A stretch of DNA of 41,706 nt, from positions 1 through 41,706 of the forward strand of contig NZ_JBHLWA010000046.1 of the NCBI RefSeq assembly GCF_042433085.1, written 5' to 3'. Shown here one piece after another: positions 34,681 through 41,706 of this stretch. The stretch comes from Gallibacterium melopsittaci. Its GTDB lineage: Bacteria > Pseudomonadota > Gammaproteobacteria > Enterobacterales > Pasteurellaceae. The first letter of the stretch is position 1. Every line of letters starts with the position of its first letter. The position numbers were made by a program, and so were the translations under genes. Below the pieces are notes generated by a model. The model worked only from the letters and a program-made list of their open reading frames with translations, did no database searches and was not told where the DNA came from.

Positions 34681-36078
34681 TTATTCTTTGATTTCAATGA
34701 TTGTAGATGATTTTTTTAATTTGCGAATTTTCTTCTCTTCAGCGATTGCAACAAACGCCAGTAATGCCATACACACCAATGCAGAAGTATTAAGAGCAGC
34801 AAATGTTCCAGACCAACCTGTTAAACCAAAAATTGGTGTTCCATCTGCAATCATCCCAATTCCCAATTTAGCAAAGCTATCCCCAATTAAATATGCAAAT
34901 GTACCTTTTACACCATCAGCTACGGCAATCGCTTTCTTAGGTACAAAACCTACCGCAGCCACACCTATTAATAATTGAGGTCCAAACACTAAGAAACCTA
35001 ATACAAACAATGCAGTAAGATACATATATTCATTGGTGGCAAATTGATAAAACTCTAAAGTGAAGACAATAAGGATTAAGGCAACACACGCCGTTAAACC
35101 ACGACGGCCATTAGCTAAATCAGAAAGATAGCCCCATAAAAATGTACCTACTAATGCACCAACCTCAAATAATGCAAATCCAGAAATTGCTGCATCCTTA
35201 GAAAAACCTAATTCCTGATAAGCATAAACTGGTGACCATTGGTCAATCCCAATGCGTACAATATAAAGAAAGATATTGGCAAAACATAACAACCAAATCA
35301 CTTTATTTTTGAGAATGTATTGCACAAAAATTTGCCATTTGGAGAGTTGTTGTTCCTCTGCTGCTTTATCCTCTTCACTAATTTCCTCTCCAAAGAGTTC
35401 CTCAGCTTTACCTAAGCCATAAGCCTCTGGTGAATCTGAACCATACCGCAAACCAACAAAACCAATAATCAAAGCGATAATTGATGGAAAGATAAACATC
35501 CCAATCACATGACCATTAAAAATCACATTTGCCCCAAATAGTGCAACCCCCGCAGCAGCTGCACCACCTACATTATGAGATAAATTCCAGAAACCTAAGA
35601 ATGTGCCTCTTTTCTTACGGGGAGTCCATTTAGTGATAGTAGAATAACTTGATGAGCCGCCTGTACTTTGGAAAAAACCACTTAAAGCATAAAATGCAAT
35701 CATCAAAAAGAGTGCAACGCTACCACCACCCATACTGGCACTAAAGCCAAGCATACAGATAGCCGATAAAATCAACATAAATGGTACAAATTGTTTAGTA
35801 TTTTTCCCATCGGCATAATAAGAGACAACCGTTTTTCCAATTCCATAAGCGACCGAGAAACCTAGACCAATCATCCCCAATTCAGTTTTGGTTAAACCGT
35901 AAGTTTCAATCATATCGTTTTGGGCAATATTGAAATTCTTACGGATTAAGTACATTGCCATATAGCCAATAAATACTACCAAATAAGATTGCATAAATGG
36001 TTTAAACCACATTTTGCGTCTTTCTTCGACTGAAAGATCTAATACTGGTTTTCTAACCTCTTGTAAAAAACTAAGCAT
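34681..36078 (-). CDS. uhpT: Hexose-6-phosphate:phosphate antiporter UhpT
   Basis: This 465-residue MFS transporter exchanges external hexose phosphates, such as glucose 6-phosphate, for internal phosphate. Twelve membrane helices are predicted. Family motifs include the RKNFNIAQNDM segment after helix 1 and GFFQSTGGSSSYSTITKWTPRKKRGTF. E. coli UhpT is 463 residues, so the length agrees better than for UhpC. GlpT is the main alternative; the adjoining uhpABC supports UhpT. Here it is upstream of uhpA, not downstream of uhpC as in E. coli, and has its own terminator. A CRP-like site lies about 135 bases upstream of the ATG. Confidence 0.92.
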   Translation of the reverse strand: MLSFLQEVRKPVLDLSVEERRKMWFKPFMQSYLVVFIGYMAMYLIRKNFNIAQNDMIETYGLTKTELGMIGLGFSVAYGIGKTVVSYYADGKNTKQFVPFMLILSAICMLGFSASMGGGSVALFLMIAFYALSGFFQSTGGSSSYSTITKWTPRKKRGTFLGFWNLSHNVGGAAAAGVALFGANVIFNGHVIGMFIFPSIIALIIGFVGLRYGSDSPEAYGLGKAEELFGEEISEEDKAAEEQQLSKWQIFVQYILKNKVIWLLCFANIFLYIVRIGIDQWSPVYAYQELGFSKDAAISGFALFEVGALVGTFLWGYLSDLANGRRGLTACVALILIVFTLEFYQFATNEYMYLTALFVLGFLVFGPQLLIGVAAVGFVPKKAIAVADGVKGTFAYLIGDSFAKLGIGMIADGTPIFGLTGWSGTFAALNTSALVCMALLAFVAIAEEKKIRKLKKSSTIIEIKE

Positions 36079-36205
36079 AAAAATTTCCCTAATATTGTGA
36101 TTAATAAGATGGGCTAATCTTAATTAAACAGGGGAAATATGCCTTGAGAAGATACTTTAGAAAAAATAGGAATTTTTCTTAGTTTTGTTATTTTTCATCT
36201 ATTTT

Positions 36206-36221
36206 TGTGATGTAAATCACT
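36206..36221 (-). promoter_or_regulatory. CRP site upstream of uhpT
   Basis: TGTGATGTAAATCACT matches nine of ten bases of TGTGA-N6-TCACA, with flanking T and A runs. The centre is about 135 bases before the uhpT ATG, similar to the far-upstream CRP site of E. coli uhpT. Confidence 0.7.
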
Positions 36222-36285
36222 TTTTAATAATCAGGAAAGCCAAAATTTATCGGAAACAATAAATTTTCTTATTAGCAATAAAACA

Positions 36286-36303
36286 ATCCTATATCCATAG
36301 GAT
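36286..36303. promoter_or_regulatory. Inverted repeat between uhpT and tRNA-Asp
   Basis: ATCCTAT (36286-36292) and ATAGGAT (36297-36303) form a perfect 7-4-7 palindrome of operator size. Its partner is unknown. The rest of 36079-36386 contains the CRP site and AT-rich leader of uhpT, and no gene. Confidence 0.4.
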
Positions 36304-36386
36304 AGTGTCCATTTTTGAAGAAAAACGGAAAACTTTACCATTTAGCTTATCAATTCATCAATTAAACCAAATTTGATAAAAAGAAG

Positions 36387-36415
36387 TTGACGAGATCTTG
36401 GATCAATATTATTAT
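36387..36415 (+). promoter_or_regulatory. tRNA-Asp promoter
   Basis: TTGACG (36387-36392), 17-base spacer, TATTAT (36410-36415), followed by a GCGC discriminator of the type found in stringently controlled stable-RNA promoters. The first tRNA begins 15 bases later. Confidence 0.85.
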
Positions 36416-36430
36416 GCGCACCACGAATGC

Positions 36431-36507
36431 GGAGCGGTAGTTCAGCTGGTTAGAATACCTGCCTGTCACGCAGGGGGTCGCGGGTTCGAGTCCCGTCCGT
36501 TCCGCCA
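36431..36507 (+). tRNA. tRNA-Asp (GTC), copy 1
   Basis: A 77-base cloverleaf with encoded CCA and anticodon GTC at 36465-36467. It is nearly identical to E. coli tRNA-Asp. Confidence 0.98.
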
Positions 36508-36534
36508 CTTCTTTTTTAGATTTTCTCCTATTGC

Positions 36535-36611
36535 GGAGCGGTAGTTCAGCTGGTTAGAATACCTGCCTGTCACGCAGGGGGTCGCGGGTTCGAGTCCCGT
36601 CCGTTCCGCCA
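36535..36611 (+). tRNA. tRNA-Asp (GTC), copy 2
   Basis: Identical in all 77 bases to copy 1, 27 bases downstream, with encoded CCA. The four bases upstream (TTGC against ATGC) are also nearly shared. The two are probably cotranscribed from the promoter at 36387-36415. Confidence 0.98.
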
Positions 36612-36652
36612 ACTTATATTCAATTATTTTCTTAGTTTAAATAAATTCTAAT

Positions 36653-37180
36653 TTAGAAATTATATAAATAAGATAAATCTCTTAATTTATATAAATTGAT
36701 ATAGCTTGTAGGTCCGTTACAGTGAATACGTTTTGAACCTGGCCCCATTAAAGTCCAATATTTCCCNNNNNNNNNNNNNNNNNNNNNNNNNNNNNNNNNN
36801 NNNNNNNNNNNNNNNNNNNNNNNNNNNNNGTTTATTTGCATAACCTGTGGAGCTATTTGTTTTTCAAGTTCGGTTAGATGGTATTCATCTTTAAACAAAG
36901 TATAATATTGTTTCTCATCTTTAATTGGTCTTAACTTCTCAATTCCTCGTTGTTTTTGCCATTCTTCTAATGGCATAAGTACCTTTACTGTATCACCTGC
37001 TATTGCACAACGGATTGGTGTCGTGATTTCGGCAATGATCCGATCGTAAGTAAGCGGAAGAATTAGTAATGCAAGAAAGACATAACAAGTTAAGTTTATA
37101 GTTAGAAATGTCTTATCATTCTCTGAACTAAAATGTTTATTAATGTATTCTTCTATTTTCTTTATTAGCCAACGACACAT
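36653..37180 (-). CDS. Unrecognised single-pass membrane protein, interrupted by an assembly gap
   Basis: I do not recognise this protein. About 117 residues can be read from the ATG at 37180, then 63 Ns (36767-36829), then 37 residues ending at the stop. One membrane segment lies near residues 28-46 (CYVFLALLILPLTYD), preceded by a basic, charged N-terminus. The rest is soluble, with a Lys/Glu-rich segment around 75-110 and GPGSKRIHCNGP near the end. The frame is open on both sides of the gap, but the gap length may be an estimate. It follows the AsmA-like gene by 15 bases on the same strand. Confidence 0.6.
   Translation of the reverse strand: MCRWLIKKIEEYINKHFSSENDKTFLTINLTCYVFLALLILPLTYDRIIAEITTPIRCAIAGDTVKVLMPLEEWQKQRGIEKLRPIKDEKQYYTLFKDEYHLTELEKQIAPQVMQINXXXXXXXXXXXXXXXXXXXXXGKYWTLMGPGSKRIHCNGPTSYINLYKLRDLSYLYNF
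36767..36829. other. Assembly gap (63 Ns)
   Basis: A run of Ns inside the preceding gene. 63 is a multiple of three and keeps the frame, but the true length and content are unknown. Confidence 1.
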
Positions 37181-37195
37181 TGTTTACTCATTAAG

Positions 37196-38461
37196 TTATA
37201 TTTTGTCTAATAATTCCTGTAATTTGGATTTCAATTTATTTTTAATTGCATCATCCAAATGAATGCGATAAGTAGGTGAGAAACAATTTCCATCTAAATC
37301 CATATTTAAATGATATTTTGCATATTCTAATTTGGTAGGTTGGATCACAAATTGCCATTCACATTGCGAAGTTGTTGGATAAATGTCACCTTTGCCAATC
37401 AAGCGAACATCATGCAGTACAATTTCCGTGTTCTGCAACCGCCATTGTTGCGGATTTCCTTGTAACTGTCCCTCAATATGTTCAAAATCCGTATCTTGCA
37501 TATCAGATTCCAAGCCTGTAATTGGGAAAGGTAGGGCATTACCCAATAAGCCTAATAAATTGAATCCTTTAATCTGCCCGCCACCAACACTAAAGAAATT
37601 CAATTCAGCATCCACCCATTCTGTTGATGTTTGCATCGCATTGCCGTGTAAATCAAAATAACCAGCAATAATTGGGTTATAACCTAATACACCAGAGAAA
37701 AAGGATGCAGGAACTTTACGTCCTTGCAACGCCCATTCTATTTGTTGTTCACTATTTGTTCGTTGCGTAATCTGCAACTGTCCCTCTAATAAAGATATTA
37801 GCAAGGTTATTTGTTGCGGATCTCGCTGTACAGTAAGTTCTGGAATCCTATTCTGGTTAAAGATGACATTTTTTCCTTGCAACGTTATATCATCAGCTAT
37901 TTGCATCATCTCTATTTGCTCAGCTGTTAAATCAAACTTCTGTAACTGTGCAATAGGTTTACGTAATTGCCCTTGTAAATTCAACTGCTGCACGATAAAA
38001 CGCTGTGGTTCTTGCCTTAATACCCACTCACCTTGTAAATCTTGTAGTTGTGGGCTTTCGGCACTAATAAGTTTTATTTTTTGTTTCACCCTATTTTCAA
38101 TTTCTACTGCTAAGCGTACTTTATCCAAATAAATTTGATCTTGTTGTTTTACTTTAGCATTAAGAATTTGAATCTGTTTTAACCATTGATTATTTGATAA
38201 TCCATCCAAATAGCTTAAATCAAAAATTGCTTGGTCTGCCGATATTTGCCATTGCAACTGTTGATAGGAAATATTTTTCGCTTGTATTGAAAGAGGAAAG
38301 TAAGAAAACGTTAAATCTTGTGGTTGTAAGTGAATGGAATAATTTGATGATAATTGCTGCATAATGGTTTGAGTAACTTTGGTAACTTGATGTTGTATTA
38401 CCGTCATTACTCCTATTACCATAATGATTGAAAGACTACCAATTACCCACCATTTTCGCAT
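37196..38461 (-). CDS. AsmA-family-like membrane-anchored protein
   Basis: This 421-residue protein has an N-terminal membrane anchor (about residues 5-22) and a long periplasmic part of alternating beta-strands rich in Gln, Leu and Ile, as in AsmA-type proteins thought to move phospholipids or affect outer-membrane assembly. Sequence identity to AsmA is not evident by eye; the call leans on context, because asmA-dcd-udk is the order in E. coli. It is shorter than E. coli AsmA (617 residues). It starts two bases after dcd. A substrate cannot be given. Confidence 0.65.
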   Translation of the reverse strand: MRKWWVIGSLSIIMVIGVMTVIQHQVTKVTQTIMQQLSSNYSIHLQPQDLTFSYFPLSIQAKNISYQQLQWQISADQAIFDLSYLDGLSNNQWLKQIQILNAKVKQQDQIYLDKVRLAVEIENRVKQKIKLISAESPQLQDLQGEWVLRQEPQRFIVQQLNLQGQLRKPIAQLQKFDLTAEQIEMMQIADDITLQGKNVIFNQNRIPELTVQRDPQQITLLISLLEGQLQITQRTNSEQQIEWALQGRKVPASFFSGVLGYNPIIAGYFDLHGNAMQTSTEWVDAELNFFSVGGGQIKGFNLLGLLGNALPFPITGLESDMQDTDFEHIEGQLQGNPQQWRLQNTEIVLHDVRLIGKGDIYPTTSQCEWQFVIQPTKLEYAKYHLNMDLDGNCFSPTYRIHLDDAIKNKLKSKLQELLDKI

Positions 38462-38463
38462 TG

Positions 38464-39045
38464 CTAATCCTCGTTTATTTTACTCGCTACTGCACCTTGC
38501 TGATTCTTATATTTTGCATCAGAACGGCTGTTGTATGGGCGTTTTGCTTCACCACTCAATACTTCAAAACTTAACGCACCAATTACCATCTTAGGGCGTA
38601 ACGCTAATGGCAATTTTCCTGAATTATAGAATTCTAAAACAATTCTACCTTCCCAACCTGGATCAATGCGATGTGCGGTAACATGTACCATTAGCCCTAA
38701 TCGTGCGAGGGAAGAACGCCCATCTAACCAACCAATAATATTACTTGGTAATTTCACCGATTCATAAGTACTCGCTAAGGCTAATACACCCGGATGCAAG
38801 AAAAATGGCTCACCATCTTCAATAATGATTTCTTCACTCATTACTTGATCAAGTTGTGCTGATACAGCTTCTTTCGGACCACTCAAATCAATGTACGCTG
38901 CAGAATGATCACGAAAAACACGAAACGAATTGCCGAGCCGTACATCAACCGTTGCTCCATTAATTTTGCTGTTATCTGGACGAGGCGATAAAACAATCTT
39001 TCCCTCATCTAAATAACGCTCAATATCCACATCACATAATCTCAT
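38464..39045 (-). CDS. dcd: dCTP deaminase
   Basis: This 193-residue homotrimeric enzyme deaminates dCTP to dUTP, the main source of dUMP for thymidylate in these bacteria. The motif GWLDGRSSLARLGLMVHVTA contains the nucleotide-binding Arg and Ser residues. HRIDPGWEGRIVLEFYN contains the catalytic Glu. Length and ends agree with E. coli Dcd (193). It lies 15 bases after udk and 2 bases before the AsmA-like gene. A GGTGAAC ribosome site precedes the ATG. Confidence 0.98.
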   Translation of the reverse strand: MRLCDVDIERYLDEGKIVLSPRPDNSKINGATVDVRLGNSFRVFRDHSAAYIDLSGPKEAVSAQLDQVMSEEIIIEDGEPFFLHPGVLALASTYESVKLPSNIIGWLDGRSSLARLGLMVHVTAHRIDPGWEGRIVLEFYNSGKLPLALRPKMVIGALSFEVLSGEAKRPYNSRSDAKYKNQQGAVASKINED

Positions 39046-39060
39046 CAGTTCACCTTTACA

Positions 39061-39723
39061 TTATTTTTTACGCAATAACTGTAAAATTTGTGCTTTTAAA
39101 ATATTAATGGCTATTCGGTTTTTGCCACCACGAGGCACAATAATATCTGCATACTGTTTTGAAGGTTCAATAAATTGGAAAAACATTGGACGCACTGTTT
39201 TACGATACTGCTCTACCACAGAATCCATTGTTCTGCCACGCTCTTCCATATCACGTTTTAAACGGCGAATAAAACAAATATCTAATGGTGCATCAACAAA
39301 GATTGACACATTAATCTCATCACGAATACGTTCGTCTGTTAATAACAAAATTCCTTCTAAAATGATCACTTTTTTAGGTTCAAAATGGCGTGTGTTACCA
39401 GTACGAGTATGCTCAACGTAACTATATTCTGGAATATCAACCGCTTGTCCTGCTTTTAAAGTTCGTAAATGTTCGAGCAATAATTCACGATCCATTGAAT
39501 TCGGATGGTCATAATTGGTTTTAGTACGAGTTTCAAAATCTAAATGGCTTTGATCTTTATAATAGGAATCTTCAGAGATAATACCAATTTCCTCACACCC
39601 CAATTCCTCACATAATTCTTTATAAATTGTTGAAGCAATTAGACTTTTTCCTGAAGCTGATGCACCTGCAATTCCAATAATAATTGATGGTTCTTCTGTT
39701 GCTGAATGGTTTATTTGTGACAT
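39061..39723 (-). CDS. udk: Uridine/cytidine kinase
   Basis: This 220-residue enzyme phosphorylates uridine and cytidine to UMP and CMP. The P-loop lies in GIAGASASGKSLIA, followed by SEDSYYKDQSHLDF and YDHPNSMDRELL, which bind the nucleoside. I chose the ATG at 39723 (MSQINHS) rather than the in-frame start at 39759, because the promoter lies at 39762-39790 and relatives start here. The ribosome site is weak. It begins the operon udk-dcd-asmA-like, the same neighbours as in E. coli. Confidence 0.97.
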   Translation of the reverse strand: MSQINHSATEEPSIIIGIAGASASGKSLIASTIYKELCEELGCEEIGIISEDSYYKDQSHLDFETRTKTNYDHPNSMDRELLLEHLRTLKAGQAVDIPEYSYVEHTRTGNTRHFEPKKVIILEGILLLTDERIRDEINVSIFVDAPLDICFIRRLKRDMEERGRTMDSVVEQYRKTVRPMFFQFIEPSKQYADIIVPRGGKNRIAINILKAQILQLLRKK

Positions 39724-39761
39724 AACGTAATTTCGCCAATAGACTAGATAAAATTCCAAAT

Positions 39762-39790
39762 ATTATAAAGAAGCAAACTAGTCATCACAA
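39762..39790 (-). promoter_or_regulatory. udk promoter
   Basis: On the minus strand TTGTGA (39790-39785), 17-base spacer, perfect TATAAT (39767-39762). The start is expected near 39755. Confidence 0.7.
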
Positions 39791-39889
39791 CCGCAGAAAG
39801 AAGATAAATTTTCTTTTTTTTCAAGAATTTTGATCTAAAAATGGAAAGAAATAATAAGAAAATAATTGGAAATTAAAATGAAAATTTAA

Positions 39890-39966
39890 TGGCACGCCCT
39901 ATTGGATTCGAACCAATGACCTACGGCTTAGAAGGCCGTTGCTCTATCCAGCTGAGCTAAGGGCGC
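39890..39966 (-). tRNA. tRNA-Arg (TCT)
   Basis: A 77-base cloverleaf with encoded CCA and anticodon TCT in a CCTTCTAAG loop. Acceptor GCGCCCG pairs with the 3' end. Follows tRNA-Pro by 30 bases. Confidence 0.97.
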
Positions 39967-39996
39967 ATTAGGAACAGCATAGTGAAGATAAAAAAA

Positions 39997-40073
39997 TGGT
40001 CGGCGAGATAGGATTTGAACCTACGACCCACTGGTCCCAAACCAGTTGCGCTACCAAACTGCGCTACTCGCCG
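39997..40073 (-). tRNA. tRNA-Pro (TGG)
   Basis: A 77-base cloverleaf with encoded CCA and anticodon TGG in a TTTGGGA loop, very close to E. coli tRNA-Pro. Probably cotranscribed with tRNA-Arg. Confidence 0.97.
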
Positions 40074-40086
40074 ACATGTGAGGTGC

Positions 40087-40114
40087 ATTATAGTTTTTAT
40101 TTCCTCTCCGTCAA
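40087..40114 (-). promoter_or_regulatory. tRNA-Pro/tRNA-Arg promoter
   Basis: On the minus strand TTGACG (40114-40109), 16-base spacer, perfect TATAAT (40092-40087), then a GC-containing discriminator. tRNA-Pro begins 13 bases later. Confidence 0.85.
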
Positions 40115-40245
40115 TCATTTTTTTAAATTTTAAAAATAACCGCTTAAAATTAATCCACGCCCTTATCAAAAGCACTTTTTTTTGCGAAAATCTAGCACTC
40201 AATTTTACACTGCAATCACATCATCTAACCTATATGGAGAAATCA

Positions 40246-41106
40246 ATGCAAGCTCAAACTATCTCTGGTAGTGCCTTAGCCAAATCAATCAAAGCCGAAC
40301 TTAAACAAAAAATTCAAGCTATCGTAGATCAAGGTCATCGCTCCCCCGGTCTTGCTGTTGTCTTAGTTGGTGAAAACCCTGCTTCACAAATTTATGTTGA
40401 AAATAAACGCAAAAGCTGTCTTGAAGTAGGAATTCAATCTAAATCCTTTAATTTACCAGATACCATTTCAGAACAAGAATTGCTCGCTCTTATTGATCAA
40501 TTAAATCAAGATGATAGCGTTGACGGTATTCTCGTTCAGTTACCGCTGCCAAAACACATTAGCAGTGTAAAAGTCATTGAACGAATTGATCCCGCTAAAG
40601 ATGTAGATGGCTTCCATCCATATAATGTTGGGCGATTATGTCAACGTATTCCAACATTACGTGCTTGTACGCCTTACGGCATTATGAAACTTCTTGCTAC
40701 AACAGGCATTGATTTACATGGGCAACATGCTGTGATAGTAGGTGCATCTAATATCGTTGGTCGTCCAATGGCAATGGAGCTTTTATTAGCTGGTTGTACA
40801 GTGACAGTTACCCACCGTTTTACCAAAAATCTTGCAGAGCTTGTTGGACAAGCTGATATTTTAGTCGTTGCCGTAGGTAAACCACATCTTGTTCCAGGTG
40901 AATGGGTAAAACCTGGTGCTATTGTTATTGATGTTGGCATCAATCGTGTTGATGGCAAAGTCGTTGGTGATATCGTATTTGAAACTGCACAACAACGTGC
41001 TGCTTATATTACCCCTGTTCCAGGTGGTGTAGGTCCAATGACTGTAGCAATGCTGATGGAAAACACGCTTCTCGCTTATTGCCAACATTTAAATATCACT
41101 GCATAG
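40246..41106 (+). CDS. folD: Bifunctional methylenetetrahydrofolate dehydrogenase/cyclohydrolase FolD
   Basis: This 286-residue enzyme interconverts 5,10-methylene-, methenyl- and 10-formyl-tetrahydrofolate with NADP, supplying the formyl donor used by PurN. The catalytic Tyr and Lys are in YVENKRKSC. QLPLPKHI and the DVDGFHP motif bind folate. The dinucleotide site is VIVGASNIVGRP, and PGGVGPMTVAML closes the domain. An in-frame ATG at 40234 exists, but I placed the start at 40246 because GGAGA (40236-40240) is correctly spaced for it and relatives begin there. The open frame extends further upstream through the tRNA-Pro locus by chance. Confidence 0.97.
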   Translation: MQAQTISGSALAKSIKAELKQKIQAIVDQGHRSPGLAVVLVGENPASQIYVENKRKSCLEVGIQSKSFNLPDTISEQELLALIDQLNQDDSVDGILVQLPLPKHISSVKVIERIDPAKDVDGFHPYNVGRLCQRIPTLRACTPYGIMKLLATTGIDLHGQHAVIVGASNIVGRPMAMELLLAGCTVTVTHRFTKNLAELVGQADILVVAVGKPHLVPGEWVKPGAIVIDVGINRVDGKVVGDIVFETAQQRAAYITPVPGGVGPMTVAMLMENTLLAYCQHLNITA

Positions 41107-41119
41107 TTTTTCTTTTCAC

Positions 41120-41156
41120 AATAGCCTTGCTAAGGACATCTTACAGGGCTATTTTC
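41120..41156 (+). terminator. Possible terminator of folD
   Basis: AATAGCC (41120-41126) pairs with GGCTATT (41147-41153) around a 20-base loop, followed by only a few Ts. A weak candidate. Confidence 0.4.
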
Positions 41157-41212
41157 CTGCTTCAATCTCATATAAATTCAACACATTTCTATCATGAAAA
41201 AGCATAGTCGCT

Positions 41213-41569
41213 TTATTTAGTTAATACATAACTATCTTCGATTAATGGAATTAACTCATTTAAATCATTAACTTGCGTTAAATCGATACTAATCCAATGT
41301 TGTTTATTCATATGATAGGCTGGGTAATAACCTGTTTGTTGACGAAGAATATCAATAAATTCAGGATGTAATTTTATATTTAAAATTGGTTTAATTTCGG
41401 ATGATTTTAATCCTAACTTTCCTGCTGGTACCAGCATAAATAGTGCAAACCATTTTTGAGTTAAATGGTGACGAAATACCGCATAATCAGGATGCTTTAA
41501 AAAGAGATTTTCTGGCTTACTTTGATAACGTTCTAACAAGTATTGGAATAGTGTTTGTTGGGTCAACAT
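41213..41569 (-). CDS. MmcQ/YjbR family protein (double-wing DNA-binding-like)
   Basis: This 118-residue protein matches the YjbR/MmcQ family: KHPDYAVFRH and FALFMLVPAGKLGL near the middle, then the MNKQHWISIDL motif at the end of the fold. The family has a CyaY-like fold, and its biochemical role is not settled. It is soluble with no signal peptide. It converges on folD. Its upstream region (41570-41633) is cut by the IS end 64 bases away, so its promoter may be altered. Confidence 0.85.
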   Translation of the reverse strand: MLTQQTLFQYLLERYQSKPENLFLKHPDYAVFRHHLTQKWFALFMLVPAGKLGLKSSEIKPILNIKLHPEFIDILRQQTGYYPAYHMNKQHWISIDLTQVNDLNELIPLIEDSYVLTK

Positions 41570-41633
41570 TGTTCTTCCCCTCTATAAATGATTACTCAAT
41601 TATAGAACCACCAAAGTAAAAAGGCTATCTCTC

Positions 41634-41706
41634 TGATCTGACCCCGAAAAGTTGGACGATTATTTTAAGGACTGAATTCTGTATTGAACAGGACTCAGTC
41701 CATTTA
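41634..41706 (+). mobile_element. Insertion sequence end (right boundary), IS3/IS150-like
   Basis: Exact reverse complement of bases 1-73. It begins TGATCTGACCCCGAAAAGTT and runs to the contig end. Because the same end of the element faces inwards on both sides, the two IS copies lie in opposite orientation. Confidence 0.75.

Noticed and set aside
36431..36611. CRISPR-like repeat
   Set aside because: The repeated 77-base unit is a tRNA gene. I saw no regularly spaced short repeats elsewhere in the window.
39957..40202. Minus-strand 81-residue frame over tRNA-Pro and its promoter
   Set aside because: It contains the translation of a tRNA gene and has no homology or ribosome site.
40015..40245. 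N-terminal extension of folD through the tRNA-Pro locus
   Set aside because: It reads through a tRNA on the opposite strand and its promoter. The true start at 40246 has its own ribosome site and matches relatives.

Overview
The window is about 41.7 kb of low-GC chromosomal DNA from a member of the Pasteurellaceae. The evidence is gene content and order: mreBCD, hda-uraA-upp, purMN, accA-pdxY-tilS, pmbA next to yjgA, rlmN-pilW-rodZ-ispG-hisS-yfgM, pdxST with a divergent pdxR, and asmA-dcd-udk. The proteins look close to Haemophilus/Actinobacillus/Gallibacterium homologues. Neither standard Pasteurellaceae DNA-uptake word is enriched: I see no AAGTGCGGT and only one exact ACAAGCGGTC, so I do not name a genus. 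Nearly everything is chromosomal housekeeping. The accessory parts are a large autotransporter gene at the left end and IS sequence at both ends.

Layout. The first and last 73 bases are exact reverse complements of each other. They read as the same end of one insertion sequence (IS3/IS150-like tip), so the contig lies between two oppositely oriented IS copies. From 144 to 5228 is a 1694-residue autotransporter adhesin-like gene whose upstream region is cut by the IS. 5451-8049 is mreBCD (cell shape). 8046-9544 holds an AI-2E/PerM-family permease and a small unrecognised gene. 9560-14171 holds hda, uraA and upp on the minus strand, divergent from purMN. 14172-14583 is a hairpin-rich non-coding stretch. 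14584-18741 is tilS, pdxY, accA and a bile-acid:sodium-symporter-family transporter on the minus strand. 18943-19043 is a strong candidate for a Fur-controlled small RNA. 19102-21848 is pmbA, yjgA and sodA. 22073-28022 is the rlmN-to-yfgM cluster. 28111-31125 is the vitamin B6 synthase pdxST and its MocR regulator. 31187-36078 is a complete sugar-phosphate sensing and uptake system (uhpT, uhpA, uhpB, uhpC). 36431-36611 holds two identical tRNA-Asp genes. 36653-39723 is udk-dcd-asmA-like plus an unrecognised membrane protein interrupted by 63 Ns. 39890-40073 holds tRNA-Arg and tRNA-Pro. 40246-41569 holds folD and a YjbR/MmcQ-family gene.

How the genes work together. Nucleotide metabolism is prominent: uracil uptake and salvage (uraA, upp), uridine phosphorylation (udk), dCTP deamination (dcd), purine synthesis (purMN) and one-carbon supply (folD). 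Vitamin B6 is covered by de novo synthesis (pdxST), salvage (pdxY) and a PLP-sensing regulator (pdxR). Cell shape links mreBCD to rodZ in a separate cluster. Iron and oxidative stress link sodA, the Fe-S enzymes rlmN and ispG, and the putative Fur-controlled RNA.

The most interesting observations are the candidate Fur-regulated small RNA downstream of pmbA; the nested, partly mutually exclusive hairpins after purN with a protein-like in-frame tail; a upp promoter with the T-tract known from UTP-sensing reiterative transcription; overlapping CRP-like and PurR-like sites between upp and purM; and the inverted IS boundaries next to the autotransporter gene.
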